Source: Dasypus novemcinctus (lineage: Eukaryota > Chordata > Mammalia > Cingulata > Dasypodidae). Taken from it: a DNA stretch of 64,000 nucleotides. Position 1 is the stretch's first letter. Each line of letters begins with the position of its first letter. Of this stretch, positions 1 to 12,739 are shown one piece after another. The notes under the pieces were generated by a model, which was given only the letters and a program-made list of their open reading frames with translations, was not told where the DNA came from and did not search any database. The position numbers were made by a program, and so were the translations under genes. The stretch is from the NCBI RefSeq assembly GCF_030445035.2, contig NC_080678.1, positions 114,864,599 through 114,928,598 of the forward strand, read 5' to 3'.

Positions 1-1890
1 ATAATTAAGCCTAATATTAATGGAGTAAAATCATGAGAGAGGAAGAGAGGAGGGGAATAAGTTGAAGAACCATATTTTTTCCCTACATGAAAGAAGTGTT
101 TATCTGCATACCAAGGAGCACAGAGAACTTTCCCAAATCTGCCCTCCCTATTGACTGCTAGCACAATTTTTTGATCATCTGTTTTGGTTGTTTGACTCTA
201 GTTTATTTCCATTATAGCCTAAGAGTTTTCTGTTCCAGTTAGAGGAGAGCCCTGACCTGGGACCCAGGCTCCCAGTTATGACGAGTTGGCTATACACTGC
301 TCTGTTCTCCCAGCTTTGTGAAATGTCAACTTCCCGTGTTCTAAGCAAACACTGCTTGAACTTATTTTTTCTGGAATTGAACCTCCCTCCCGCCACATGG
401 CTGAAGTAAAGCATGAGGCCTGAGCTCAGCCCTCAACACCCAGGCTGTACCGTCACTCCCTGAAGAGGGAAGGAGGCTTTGCTGAGATCGCAGAGTCCGG
501 ACTTGTGTAAACAAGCAGTATAACTTGCACATCTCTCTGAGCATTTTAAATGGGAAAGCAAAACTCGTTATACAAATTAAACCCTCTGCTACATTCTTAA
601 GTGTTCACATAAACTTCTCCCCAGCAGTCAGCCTGTACGCCTATGGTTTTGCGTTACTGGGATGAGCCAAAGGGAGGGAAGAAAAGAGACTTTATCTCAT
701 AAGTGTAAAGAGATCAAAGTAAAGAGAACTGAGCTGAAGAAATGCAAGGATTCTGCCGGGTGCACTTTTCTCAGCGGGGTGGGATTTCTGTGTCTGGGTT
801 GTGGGCTCCTGAACACACAGGCTTTGAGAAGGTTTTTTGCAAAACCTGTAGAAAGCAGAGCATGGTTTGCTTTCCCAGGCACTTTCACATCTGGTATCGA
901 TCAATAAGCAAACGTTTACTGAGAGCCTACCAGACTTCAGGCTGATGCAGGAGATTATCTCACCTACAAATCATCTCACTGCCTGGAGCTCCAAATAGGC
1001 CTGCAGCTCTGAAGAGAAAAATAAGGCCGGATCTCCCCTCAAGAGGTTTACAGTTAATCTGAAGAGACAAGAAAGAGTCCCATAAAAAGATAATTTGAAG
1101 TTAGTGATCCTTCAACTTCAATCAGAATTATAACTCCATTAGGAGCTTGTTCAAAACACAATCAAACAAAGAGGCTTGTGCTCTCAATCCATGGGTCTGG
1201 GGTCTGGTCCCTGTTTTTAACAAGGATGCACAAAGCCGTAAAAAAAAAAACAAAAAAAAAACACTACACTACAAAGGAGACAGTCACTCCTACTGGCCAA
1301 GGTCAAAGGACTCCAGGAAGGTCAGACATTAGGGGAAACTGCAAAGGCCAACAGGAAGCAGACAACAGAGAAGGGAGAAGGAAGGCACTCCTCCAAAGTG
1401 GGGCCAGGGGAAGGGGGTTCCCAGGCAAAGGTGGCACATGCAGGGGACAGTGTGCAGAAGGCTCTGAATGAAACAAATGCTGATAGAATGAGAGACCAGG
1501 ACAGACAGGTCAGGGTCAAAGGAAGGAGACTCCTGAATGCCAGGCAGTGAGTGCTGAACTTTAGCCTGAAGGCAAATGGGAGCCTGCAAATGGGAGCACT
1601 GAAAGTGTGGGGACAGGGGAGCAAGAGGGCCCCGAAATTAGAAGTGCTATTTTTAGGCTATGCCAGAACTATGCAGAAGACCAGAAGGTAGGCCCACAGT
1701 TAGGGTAAGATATTCTACTTTCCTGTTCTATCCTCACCACAGATTAGTGAACTCAACAAAGCCAACAAAATTGTCTTCTTTCTACCTAGAAAAAACTGGG
1801 GCACAAAGTGGTCAGACAGTGAGACAAATTGCTTAGGAAATAAGAAGAGCCAGGGGATGGCTCCAGCTTCATGGATAAGATTGTTGACAA
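1..1890. other. Unique-looking sequence, no gene recognised
   Basis: No repeat family, RNA gene or coding exon is recognised here. Open frames are short, overlap on both strands and show no domain. An A-rich run interrupted by a few C residues lies at about 1240-1262 and could be the decayed tail of an old retroposon, but no body is recognisable in front of it. I read this as intergenic or intronic DNA. Confidence 0.5.
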
Positions 1891-2030
1891 ATCAATTCAC
1901 TGCATATCAAGTCTAGTCAATATGTATTTATTGAGCATCTTATTGGGAGCAAGGAATGGAAGATATAAAAATATGTGAAACCTTATTCCTGCCCACAAGA
2001 AGTTTGCCTTCTCGTGCTGGAATAGGTAGG

Positions 2031-2240
2031 CAAAGTTTCTCTGTAAAGAGCCAGAAAGTCAAGCTTTGAAGACCATTTGGTCTTTGCCTCAACTACTCAA
2101 TTCTGCAGCTGTAGCACAGAAGCAGCCATGAGCAATTCATAAACAAATGGGCATCGCTGTGTTCTAATAAAACTTTATGGACAAAAACTGGCAGTTCACC
2201 AAATTTGACCCACAGGCTGTAGCTTGATGATCCCTGATCT
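2031..2240. repeat. Ancient hAT-type non-autonomous DNA transposon (MER family)
   Basis: The segment has the familiar order of this mammal-wide MER element: a 'ctgtaaagagccaga' start, a 'caactactcaattctgc' core, 'aataaaactttatggacaaa' and a closing 'cccacaggctgtag...gatccctga'. The consensus ends in a GGCCCGCGGGCC-type inverted terminus, which is decayed here to 'acccacaggctgtag'. It is not coding. I am sure of the class but not of the exact MER number. Confidence 0.7.
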
Positions 2241-2633
2241 AGTGCGTAAAACAAACCCATACAAAACTAGTTAGAAAGCAAGGGAAGTACTTCATAAATA
2301 AAACAGCTTTGGAGCATAGAGGAAAGAGAGAGCTATTTGGTCGGGCAATGGTTGGAGAGGTGACATTCAAGCAAGACAAGTCTTGGTCACAGTTAAAATG
2401 ATGGGGTCTCAGCAGAAGCCTGCTGATGGGTCCCTCTTGTCCCAACATTCTGTGATTTGTATGACCTGCTGTCTTCCAGCCCAGAGTCTTTCAACCACAC
2501 AAGCGATATGGCCCCTCCCAAGCTTCCCAGATGCCTCCCCTCACCTCTAACATCCATTTCAGAATGTCTAATATCCAATTTCGGAAGGGCACATGAAGGA
2601 ATAAAAATTCCTAAATCATTCTGGAGTTTAAAC

Positions 2634-2649
2634 ACACACACACACACAT
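2634..2649. repeat. (CA)n microsatellite
   Basis: Short run of about eight CA dinucleotides. It is probably too short to be highly polymorphic. Confidence 0.8.
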
Positions 2650-3359
2650 GTAAACATCCCTCCCATCGCTGTGTGTTAAATCTAAACATAATCTCATTCT
2701 TTATCTTCCTAAAGGCTTTCTCCCTCCTCCAAGGAATTTCTCTCCCCTTAAAAGAATCCACCTGCTCCCACACCAGATTCTCTGGTGAGATTCAAACGTT
2801 CTACTTGACCAAGTACCAGCCTTAAGAATAACATGAAGCCAGGAAGAAAGCAAGGGTGGCCACACACCTCATCTGCCCCTGCTATGCTGGTGCCCGATGG
2901 GAAAACAGAAATAGAGCCACGGAACCCAACAGCAACACCTTTGATGGTGCCAGCAGGCAGTGAGTGAGGCCCAGGCAAATAAGCACATTAAGACAGTCTG
3001 TGCAGTAAGGGGCATGTCCAGGGCTCAGAGTGACTTCATCCAAGCTGGCCAAGGTCAACTTCAGGCAAAGCCTTAGTCAGCCTCCTCTTCTGGGGGCTCC
3101 AACTCTGCCAGCCAAGATTGCTCATGGTACCAAGAGAACTGGACAAGGCCATGAGTGAGGCCTGATGTCAAGAGGAGAAAGGCCAGCAAAAGGTACCCAC
3201 AGATTTCATGTGGTGATTCCAAGACGGCTGTGCATAAATTCAACCTCCACGCTCACTTGTTCCAATGGTATCCCACTCAAACCTAACCTCCTGCACTGAG
3301 CTTTCCCAGATTTTAGCAATTCACACTGACCTGTTTCTCCTCTACATCTACATCTACAG

Positions 3360-3540
3360 CAGTGGTTCTCAAAGGGTGGCCCCTGGCCTGGCAGCATTAG
3401 CATCACCTGAGAACGTGTTGAAAATGCAAATTCTCAGGCCCTACCCAGTTCTAGTGAATGAGAAACCAGAGGGTAGGGCTAGCAATTTGTGTTTTGACAA
3501 AGTCCTCTGGGTGATTCTAAGGCACACTAAAGTATGGGAG
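3360..3540 (+). repeat. MER20/MER5-type hAT-Charlie element
   Basis: It starts with the terminal motif 'cagtggttctcaaagggtgg', then 'cagcattagcatcacctgag', 'aaatgcaaattctcaggccc', 'caatttgtgttttgacaaag' and 'gtgattctaaggcacactaa'. This order is that of the roughly 200-bp MER20/MER5 non-autonomous hAT elements. The far terminal repeat is degraded. Some MER20 copies act as progesterone-responsive enhancers in placental mammals. Nothing here shows that for this copy. Confidence 0.75.
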
Positions 3541-3857
3541 GATTCTAGACTTGAGTCTAGATACCAAACTTGATTCTGGATTTGACTAGTTCTTGCACTA
3601 GATTTGATTCTAGAATCTACATTCTAGATGTGCTGCTGTCAATAGCATGGATCCATGTGTTTGCCGAGGCTCTGAGTTCCACGGGGAATGTAATTGATTT
3701 CAGAGCCTGGATCACAGGTGCCCATGTCTTCAGTCCCCTTTGTCCAGCACAGGTTTCACAGCAAGTATGTGTTCAGTTAACATACACAGAATTCATGAAC
3801 CACTACCAGGTTGTAAAATTACAGCATTTGAAGGTTAGAAGAGAAAGCATCACCTGA

Positions 3858-3990
3858 TGGTGCCTTGATTTGGATATTTTTCTCAGCCTCAAAACTGTAA
3901 GCTTACAACCTAATAAATCCCTGTTGTAAAAGCCAACCCATGTCTGGTATATTGCATTTTGGCAGCCCAGCAAACTAAAACATATGTTAT
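3858..3990 (+). mobile_element. 3' end of an ERVL-MaLR (MLT1-like) LTR
   Basis: The order 'gccttgatttggatat', 'ctcagcctcaaaactgtaag', 'aataaatccctgttgtaaaa' and 'ggcagcccagcaaacta' matches the 3' third of MaLR-type LTRs, including the AATAAA signal. Only this fragment is recognisable. Confidence 0.65.
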
Positions 3991-4734
3991 GGAAAAAGCA
4001 ATCGAGCCTGGAAAGAAGAGACAAATGAGGGTGGGGACTAGTTGTATATCTGTACCTACAAACAGAGGGGTTTCCGAAGGCCTCAACGAGAAGGTGACAC
4101 ATGAGCAAGACTGAAGGCAGCAGAGGAGTAGCTGGGGCTCAGCGAGTAGCAGGCCTAAGTCGGTCTCGCAAGGACTTTCACCAACTGCTCCTTGTCGTCT
4201 CTAGGTTAACTTAAAGGTCACGTGGGGAGCTCCTCAGTCTGCTCCTCAGAAGGAACTTCACAGTCCTGCAGCTGTCCCTCCTGAGTATGCCCTGGGGGCC
4301 GATGCCCCCCTAGGGAGGGCAGAGAGAGCATAGGAGGTGGGAGCTGGGGGAGGGGGTGTGGAGGGCCTATGAGCACCAAGGTCAGGAGCGGGCTTCTCAC
4401 TTTCTTTGTTCTGGAAAACCCCTGGTCTCCTTTTCTTCCCAGCAAACAATTTCAGTTCCTCCTTCCTTCTCTCTTAGACCCTGTGCCCAACCTTTTCAGC
4501 ATCTAAACTTCTCCTCCAAGCACTCTCCACATTTTCCAAGAACCTCAAGCTGTGGCACTCACCCTGGGGTCAGCAGGAGTGAGCCAATGTGAGTCAGAGC
4601 TGCAACTCCTCCTCATGACCGAGGGTAAAGTCCCACCCGAGGCTCCAGGTTTCCAGCCTCTTCAGAATGGACAGAGCACCCTGACCCCAAAAAACTAACA
4701 AAAGAGCCCACTCCCTAGAACTGAGAGTCTGAAG

Positions 4735-4860
4735 CCCCTACATTCTAGGGACCTTGGGCAAGTCTCTCCCCTCCATGTATCAGTTTCAACCTCTATAAAA
4801 GGATGAGGTTGGTTTAGTTAGGCCTCAAGCTTCTTTCCAGTTCTAACATTCCAAGAACAA
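4735..4860 (+). repeat. MIR-like fragment
   Basis: The run 'accttgggcaagtctctccc', 'tatcagtttcaacctctata' and 'ttccagttctaacattccaa' fits the core and 3' part of the old mammal-wide tRNA-derived SINEs. Divergence is high and the ends are uncertain. Confidence 0.5.
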
Positions 4861-4989
4861 TGGTGTATCAAATGGACTTCCAGATGGTGACTGCAGATTT
4901 GAAATACAATGTGGGGTAGGAATGGCAGTGAGGTCGATGAGCTCCTACCCCAAATGGATCACCAGGATTGCAGATGACCACTGTTACCA

Positions 4990-5215
4990 TAAATACAATA
5001 TTACCTTATATTCAAGTGAGCTTTTCCATTTACAAAGCACTTCTACATAAATGTGATCCTCATAAGAATCCGGGGGTGGGGGGGTGAGGGGGGAGGGCAG
5101 GTAGGGATATTATTTCTTTTGTACAGATGAAAAAAAAACAAAGTTGCATGGTCATTCAATCATAAGTGACAGTGCTAAGATCTGTGTGCAGGTCTTCTGA
5201 TAGCTCGCTTTCTTT
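4990..5215. repeat. Old MIR/L2-age repeat with an internal G-rich tract
   Basis: The segment has the wording of a common ancient mammalian repeat: 'catttacaaagcacttctac', 'gtgatcctcataagaatcc', then a decayed 'cagatga...' block and 'ttgcatggtcattcaatcat'. A simple G-rich tract (about 5069-5098) has expanded inside it. I do not commit to a family name. Confidence 0.4.
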
Positions 5216-5219
5216 CTGC

Positions 5220-7075
5220 TCCTCGGTGCTGTATCTGCCACCCTGATAACTCATAAAACCACCTAAAGGGTCTCTCTATAGACTTTGGCCACGTTAGTTC
5301 AAGGCATTCGTGCTATAAGGAAACCCAGGTGTCCCCTTAGAGTGAAAAGCATCCAAGGTGCGCCCAGAGCGGCCATGCCTCAGCTTATCCAACCAGCCCC
5401 TGAGAGTGCAGCCCTTGCCGGGGGCAGGTGGGGGTGGTGACAGCATCTCACACGTGCTTCCCCACTACTCGATATAGGACCAATGCGATATCACAGCTCG
5501 CATGCTGATCTCACTGCAGCATAAGATGTTTTCAAAATAATTAAATAAAGGGCAATGGGAGTGTGAGGAAGAAAGCTCCAGTGTCAATGCCAGTGTGCCA
5601 CACCAATGGTAGGAGAGGGACGACAGCTGAACTCAAGGTAAGGGGACAGCTCCCCTGGAGGCACCAGGTTCACAGCAGCCTGGGAAATTCTGCCCCACAT
5701 GGGACACCTTGGCCAAACCTTCCTACCCAGAGCAGTGCTGTCACCCCTCACCATTTGGCTGCTGTTGATGAAGGGCAAGGGACAACTGTCCCTCATGTCA
5801 CTCACCAGGGTAAAGGAAGGGCTCTGGCCTGCCTCCAATTTTGCCTTTCTAAACCACCCATTCTCCCCTGCCCGCCATGCACAGAGGTGGCTCAGGTGCA
5901 GCCAAAGTGGGCGACCCCTCTAGTGCAACGAAAGAAAGGACCAGCGGGGTGAGAGCCTTGTTCTCAAGCCCATTCTCCATACCCACTTTGTCTACTCCTA
6001 AAGGCCTTGCCTCACTTGGGAGTCTCCCTGGACCTAAGGTTCCTCGGCTCAAAAAGGGGTTCAGACCCTAGACTCACCTCCCTCGCAGAGCTGGAACGAT
6101 ATCCCACTTGGGAAGCCACTCTGAGAACTTACAAGAGACAAGGGCACATGCGGGGAGGGCTGGGATCAGGGCCAAGGACTGGAGCACATGGCCCGCCTGC
6201 ATTTCCCAGGCTCCCTGGGGCACTCGGCCCTAAGACTGAGACTGGCTATGGACTGCCCCGGCAGCAGAGCACCTGGCCCATGCCACCCTCCACATGATTC
6301 TCTCATCCCTCTGCCAGCCCAGCACTCAGAGAACTCCAAAGCCTAGAAAGGGCTGAGCCCCCAACACAAAGAGCATGGACCCCTGACAGGTGCTGGAGAG
6401 CCCTGCCAGGAGAGCTCCCCCATGAGGATCCCCACATGGGTCAGGATCCAGGGAGAGAAACCTTTTTATTGAGCTAAGATACTGAAGTCGGGGGTCCTTA
6501 CAGTAGTTAGGGCACCAGGACTAAATCATAACCCAAAGGAGTCATCACTTGGAAAACTCCCACACGATAGGGTTGTAAATTCAAGCAAATGGAGAAATAC
6601 ACTTTAGTAGCAACCAACCAAGATTCCTCATATGTCCTCAAACCAATAACAGGATAACAATGAGACCATATAAAAGATACACACCAGCTGATGGACTCCA
6701 GGGATCAGCGGTTCTCTGTCATGTCTGCTTTCAACCTGTTTGAAGAACTGTTGGGGCAACACACTTGTCAAAATGCAACACGCACCTACAGATGGTTGAG
6801 ATGTACCTCCTTTTCTCCAATGCCTAGACTTTCACTCCTGCCAACAAAGACAGTGTGGATCGACCTCTAACTAGTCAGACGGGTTAGGTTATCTGAGCAC
6901 AGTGTCAAATGTCCTCGTAATGTGGACAGACCATGCTGAAAGCAGCCAGATAAGAAAAAGACTAATAATCCACCAGGAAGGAAAAAATAAAAGGTAAAGG
7001 ATTGGAAATACAGTTCACACACACATAACAGAAATAGCTCATGAATATCCGAAGAGACATTCACTCTTACTTATG
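5220..7075. other. No gene recognised
   Basis: Moderately GC-rich sequence in the first part, more AT-rich after 6.5 kb. A 129-codon open frame at 5563-5952 (+) and its shadows on the other strand have no domain, no repeated motif and no exon-like splice context that I can defend, so I treat them as chance frames. Nothing else is identified. Confidence 0.45.
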
Positions 7076-7079
7076 AGAA

Positions 7080-7640
7080 ATAAATATAAAATGAAATGAC
7101 AATAAAATAAGACATTGCACCCATCACATTGGTGAAAATCCAGGAAGTGTGACCAGACCCGGTGCTACTGCAGCAGGTGTGTGATGGCACTACTTACATC
7201 ACCATGGTTGGGGACACCGGTTTCCCCTGTGGACGTCAATTTGGCAATCTCTATCAGCATTTGTAAACAGCAGATTCCTTTTGATCCAGCAGTTCCACTT
7301 TGATAAATCTTCCCAAAAGATATGCTCATCCATGTATAAAAAGACCCACATGCAAGATAATTCATTGTTTGAATTGCAACAGAAGGGAAACAAGCTACAT
7401 GTCCAACAGTACGAATCACACAAATACACATGGCTATTAAACAGATGGAAAGTGTACTTCCAAGTTTATAAGACCCTGTTCCCATATGTTGAGGGTGGGA
7501 AAGGAGAGATGGGTAATTACTATGCCTTCCCCACTGTGATCTGGTCAAGCACCACCCACCCACCACCATTTTATAGGATTTACAAGGCCACAGAGAGCAT
7601 GCAACAGAGAAACCATATCTTTAAGTTACCGGGCACAATT
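7080..7640 (+). mobile_element. Old L1M fragment, ORF2 3' end and start of 3' UTR
   Basis: The order 'catcacattggtgaaaatcc', 'caatttggcaatctctatca', 'tttgatccagcagttccact', 'aaaagatatgctcatccatg' and 'gctacatgtccaacagtacg' follows the end of mammalian L1 ORF2 on the plus strand. The reading frame is destroyed. It is 5'-truncated and old. Confidence 0.75.
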
Positions 7641-8029
7641 CAATATCAGACAAGGTGTGAATCTGTTTCCCAGCAGTGCTTAGGTGTTGTGCTTATTTTA
7701 AGCATATGGAAAATTAGCCGTAATGCAAACAACACAGCAACAGCTGTGTTTTCATCTTCTTGAATATCCTGACATCACAACCATCAAAAACAAACCCTAA
7801 AAAAGAGCCACCAATACCACTCCCAGCAGCATCCTCCAAAAGGCCACACGCCTGCCCCCCAGATGGAGGATTCTAGACTCATTCCTTTTGGTAGCTGTGA
7901 CATCCCCCTCTGCAGGGTAGCTGTTTAGCTCCTAGGGAGCAAAGCCAGGCATCTGAGTCTTAGGAATGGAATTCTAGCAGGAAAAAAAAAACGGCACCAA
8001 CCTTTTTAGAGAGAACTCTAACAATATCT

Positions 8030-8395
8030 ATTAAAATTTAAAATATACACATGTTTTGAGCTAGCAATTGCACTTTCTAATTTCCAGAATATAAGTGCCA
8101 GAACGGAGGGCGGTGTATACAAGGATGTTAACTGCAGCTCTGTCATGGGATCGGGGATGGGGGAGGTAGGAGATGGAACTCAAAGATACCTGAATGTCCA
8201 TCAAAAAAGAATGGTTGAATAAATTAGGTACATCTACACCATGGATATTTCATAACTGTTAAAAACTAAGAAAGACAGATCTATATATCTATGCACCTGA
8301 AGGGGTATTATTAAATAAGAAAAGCAAGTTGTGAGGAAAAAGACTACAAAATAAGGTCCCATTTTCATTAAACAACCAAAAAGGGTCCTATAAGA
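8030..8395 (+). mobile_element. Second old L1M 3'-region fragment
   Basis: This repeats the same stretch of L1 as the element 900 bp upstream: 'gagctagcaattgcacttt', 'acctgaatgtccatcaaaa', 'ggttgaataaattaggtac' and 'aaaataaggtcccattttc'. It is on the same strand. It is either a separate insertion or the continuation of the upstream copy after an indel. Confidence 0.7.
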
Positions 8396-8399
8396 TGCC

Positions 8400-8868
8400 C
8401 GCAGGGCCCTCTGCAACCTGCCCTCCTCCAGCTCCTTCCCCCTGCCTCTGTAACTTCACTTCCTGCCTTTCTTCTGGTATCACATTCTGTTCCAGTAGAA
8501 AGAGCCCATTTCTAGGCATAGTACTACCTCAGGGCCTTTTCAATTCCTCTCAGCTACAGTGTTCCTTCTCCAGAGATCTGAATAGCTTTCTCCCACATCT
8601 CCTGCAGGACTCTAAAAAATTCACCTTTCAATGAACTCTACCCTGACCCTTCCTTTCAAATTGCAATAAAAAGGCAGGAGAAAAGGGTCATGCTTTATTT
8701 TTCTCCATAGCATTTATCATTGGCTGGCACAGTAGATTCTTAACCATCAGATATTGTAACCCTCTGGTCTGTAAGTTCCATGAGGGAAGGGAATTTTATC
8801 TTTCTCATTCTGGCATAGTGGCTGGCACAGAATAGACATTCCATAAATACTTATTGAATGAACGAAAA
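8400..8868 (+). mobile_element. LINE-2 3' end
   Basis: Recognised from L2 phrases in order: 'ctcagggccttttcaattcc', 'gtaagttccatgagggaagg', then 'ggcacagaatagacattcca' and the closing 'aaatacttattgaatgaacg'. L2 is an ancient, inactive non-LTR retrotransposon in mammals. There is no open frame. Confidence 0.85.
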
Positions 8869-9449
8869 CATGTTTGCATATCTTGACATGAGCCTGGAGA
8901 AACAAGTGCAGGAGAAATGAGTTCTGACCACTGATTAGGGAAGCATGGGAAAAGGGGAGTGTAGCAGCCGAGAGCTTTCAAAGAAAAAAATAAATATGAT
9001 TGTATTTCTACCAGTTGCAATGAACATGTCATTTTTATCATTTTTGCAGAACCGTTTAATAAAATTTTAAAAAGCAAAAAATGTACATTGGATGAAAAGA
9101 AAGCAGTTGAGCCAATATGAAAAGAGAGGGACCCCAGGTCATAACCAGCAGCTGCTTGACCCTGTCTGCCCTCTACGTGCCTCAACCAGGCACCTGCAAA
9201 GGAAGCCAACTCCTCCCAGCAGCAGACAAAGCGAGCATTCTAGGCAGGTCAAGCTGCTGCTCATAAAAGAATTCAAAGAGTACATTCCAACCCAAATATA
9301 AATGTTTCTGGATTATTCCTTCCACCGAGATCTGCCACCACCGAAGATGGATAATAAAGAACTACAGCACAAGACAAACTGCTGGATACACAAAGGCCCA
9401 AAGAAGGTGGCAGAGAGCAACCAAGAAGAGGAGCCCTTCCTGGGAGGCC

Positions 9450-9548
9450 AAGTCCCACCTCAGCCTCTTATTCACTAGGTGACCTTGGGTAAGGTCATTT
9501 TAACCTCTCTGAGTCAGTTTCCTCCCTATAAAAATAAAATTAAAGATA
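9450..9548 (+). repeat. MIR SINE fragment
   Basis: 'aggtgaccttgggtaaggtc' followed by 'taacctctctgagtcagttt' is the conserved MIR core. Only about 100 bp survive. Confidence 0.8.
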
Positions 9549-9734
9549 CGTATCTTGCCCCAACGGGCTTGATATTATAGTACATATTTTTTTATTTTAT
9601 AAATCTATTCATCTATTTTTATATTTAATAGTACTTATCATGTTGTACAAATATATGTTAGGCAAAAATAATTGCTGCTGTGGTTGCCACATAGGATAAG
9701 TACCAATATTTCACACCAAATAGAACACTGGTTT

Positions 9735-10130
9735 CTTCAAATTTACCTTCTAATTAGTTGTTGTATATTGGAAAGCCATGATTTTTGTACTTGCCCTTTG
9801 GCCACCTTGCTGAATTCTCTTGCTCCTAATAATTTATAGATTCAGAGTCTAGTGTCCCTCCAGCTAGATGATCAGATCCCCCCAAATAATGACTCTTTTA
9901 CTCTTCTTTTCCGTTTGTGTCTCTCCTGCATTTCTCTTGTCTTATTGCACTGGCTCAGAACTAAGGGTCAATGCTGAGTAAGAGCAGTGATAGCGGGCAT
10001 TCTTGTCTTATTCTTAACCTCAAGGGACTGTGTCTAGCATTTATCCACTGAGCACATGCTACAGATTTTAGCAAATACCATCACATTAAGAAAGTTTCCT
10101 TCTGTATGTAGTTTACTGTGTTTTATCCAT
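9735..10130 (-). mobile_element. Old L1M ORF2 fragment, antisense
   Basis: Read on the minus strand this follows the reverse transcriptase part of L1 ORF2. On the plus strand the tell-tale phrases are 'ggccaccttgctgaattctc', 'agtgatagcgggcattcttg' and 'aagtttccttctgtatgtag'. It is heavily diverged and has no open frame. Confidence 0.75.
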
Positions 10131-10839
10131 GAAGTACCTATGGGATTCTCTTGAATGCTTCTCCAGCAACACACAGGAGTCATCATCTGTTCTTCTCTAT
10201 TCTCATAGAGAGCTGCACAGAACTGGGATGCTCCACTTGCCAGGCAGGCTGAACACAGCCTGTGATCCTGGACATGATGCCATCACTCCTACTCAGTGGC
10301 CAGACAGCTCCTGATGGACATTTCCTCCCAGACACAGCCCTTCCCCCTGTACCCTCAACTCCCCTAGCTAATCTCCTGCATCTCCATCCTGAACTAGTCC
10401 CTAAAATGCCAAAGGCCTTCACCTGTGGGAAGGGGACCATCAAGACAAGAGAAAGTTCACTATCAACCCATCTCTATGTCTTGACAAACAACCCAAGTAT
10501 GAACTCTGGGAAGCAGGCAGATCGTATCACATCTCAGGATTATTAACATTGATGTAAATAACAGCTCATTATTTTGACGTAAATACAACACCATCCACCT
10601 CAGCATGTTCAAAGGTTCACGTAAAGCTGATCCAAAATGGAAGGCAAGCTCTCAAGAGAGAGTCAGTTCCCCTCTCACAGGATTATTTAAACAGAGGTGG
10701 GACTGCCACCCATGAATGTATTGCTGCACAAGATGAAAATGAACTAGAGTCTCCTCATGTGTAAAATGAGGATAATTAGACAAAACAAGAGGAATGTGAG
10801 CAGGAGGTGGTAACAGCCTAGAAGAAAGAGCAGGAGGTA

Positions 10840-11075
10840 GGATTTATCTAGAATTTCCAAGCACCTTATATACATTTCCTTGTTTAGTCCTCACAGTAAC
10901 TCTTTTAGGAATCAGGATACATAGAGAAGTTACTACAATATAAACACATGCACACACACGCACATATACACACATGCACACACCTGGCTCAAGGTCACAC
11001 AGTTAGAGAGGACAGAGCCCAGATTTGCCTCAAAGTCCTCTGACTCCGTACCTTATGCTCAAACCACAGCTTCAT
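10840..11075. repeat. Old MIR/L2-age repeat split by a CA-rich tract
   Basis: Two halves of a common ancient repeat ('ttagtcctcacagtaactct' and 'ctcaaggtcacacagttaga') are separated by an imperfect CA-rich microsatellite at about 10,938-10,983 (units include ACACATGC and ACGC). The tract probably grew inside the repeat. Confidence 0.5.
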
Positions 11076-11079
11076 TCTA

Positions 11080-12495
11080 ACCCCCCCAAAAGGGCATGAA
11101 ACCTCACGTTAAATGGCCTGACACAGCGATGACAGCCACATAATGGACACTTAATGATTCACCCCAGATTGAGATGGTCAAAGGTCCCTCCCACTGAGCA
11201 AAGACAAAAGCAAGGGAAGACTTCATCCCAGCCCTTCGTACAGAGCCAGGGCTGACTCTGTGCTCTCACAGCTAGCCCTTTCCTTTTTTTTTCAAACTAT
11301 TTTCAGAAACATGATCTCATTTAAGCGTCACCCCTCTGAGAGGCAGGAACTTGACTGAGAAGGCAACTGAGGCTCAGATGAGAAGGTTCTACTCAAGGTC
11401 CCCAGTCAGACCAGCATGGACATATCCAAGAACACCAGCCAACATCTGTCTTCCCATCCCAGCCAAGGCCCGTGGGTGGGGGGAATAAAGATCATCTCAA
11501 AAATTTCATTTCAAGAAAGAGATACAATTAAACCCATATTCAAATACAAAGACTGTGATGTGTCTCGTATGTGATCAATACTCTGCAAGTGTTTGGTGAA
11601 GGGAGTTAGGAAGAAATCAGCACATGACTCAGCCATCCAAGCACAAATAATGCCATCACGTGAGACTGGGAGCATGAAACCTTTATACCCTTGGATTATA
11701 CATTTGCTCTCCTTTCATAATCTAGGAACTGAAATATCTATTGGCAACTTACTTCCAGCAGCCCCACGATAAAGCAGCTCTGGCATATGGTTCCAATGAG
11801 GCCCCCCTTTAATCCTGATGGTCTGTTAATCACCAAAGGTCATTGCCATGGTACCTCCCCTCCCCACAGCCACTAGTAAGCATCAAACCCACTTTATTTG
11901 CCAGTGACTCTATCAGGGACCATGTGTACTTCAAGGCAACTTCTTGGCCTTCAAGGGCATGGCCAAGGTCATGTTGGTCAAAGGATATAACAAGCTACTT
12001 GGACCCAGAGTCAAAGAAAATGACATACACTTGCTAAGGTCCAGGTAGCAAAGAGTTGTAACCAAGGTAACGTAGTCCCTGCTCCCTTGCTTATAAGAGG
12101 ATGCCATGCCACCTATGAAACTAACCTTGCTGCTCATCAAATGGTATATCACAAAAGGGCAGTGAAAATGCCTTTTAATCCTGAATCCATCCTTTATACA
12201 TTTCACCATCCTAGTTGGTGGGAGGGAAATTATTCCGACAATTGAGGCACAAAAAACTCATCAATATCTGGCAGCAAAATCTGATGGGCTCCCATTTGCC
12301 AGGGTAAGGGGAAAGAGAGATTCTCTCAAGATACCAACTTTTTTCAGATTCTGATTATTCATCCCTAACTTTCTGTCTTGATGGCCTAAGAGGCCTCTTC
12401 TTTGTGTCTGTTACCTATGAAATTCTGTAGACAAACATGCTCAGAGAAAAAGACAGAGGCTCCCCACTGTCACAGAACATGGAGATCAGAAGCTA
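11080..12495. other. No gene recognised
   Basis: Contains one further copy of the same old repeat class at about 11,285-11,420 ('aggcaactgaggctcagatg'). The rest is unassigned. No exon, RNA gene or recent transposon is seen. Confidence 0.45.
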
Positions 12496-12504
12496 CCCAC
12501 TGGA

Positions 12505-12738
12505 GGATGCAATTTATTTGAAACATCCAGAATAGGCAGAAAGCAGATTAGTCATTGCCAGGGGATATAGGAAGTGGGGTATGGGTACAGGGTTTCATTT
12601 TGGGGTGGTGACAATATTTTGAAATTAGATCTTGGTGATGTTGGCATAACTTTGTGAGTCTACTAAAAGCCATTTAAAAGAGGGAAATGTATGACACGAG
12701 AATTGTATCTCAATAAAGCTGTTCTGAAAAAGCATTCA
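12505..12738 (+). mobile_element. L1M 3' terminus
   Basis: The end of an old LINE-1: 'acatccagaataggcagaaa', 'cattgccaggggatatagga', 'gggtttcattttggggtggt', 'gagaattgtatctcaataaa', ending in a short A-run. It contains the 3' UTR and polyadenylation region only. Confidence 0.8.
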
Positions 12739-12739
12739 T

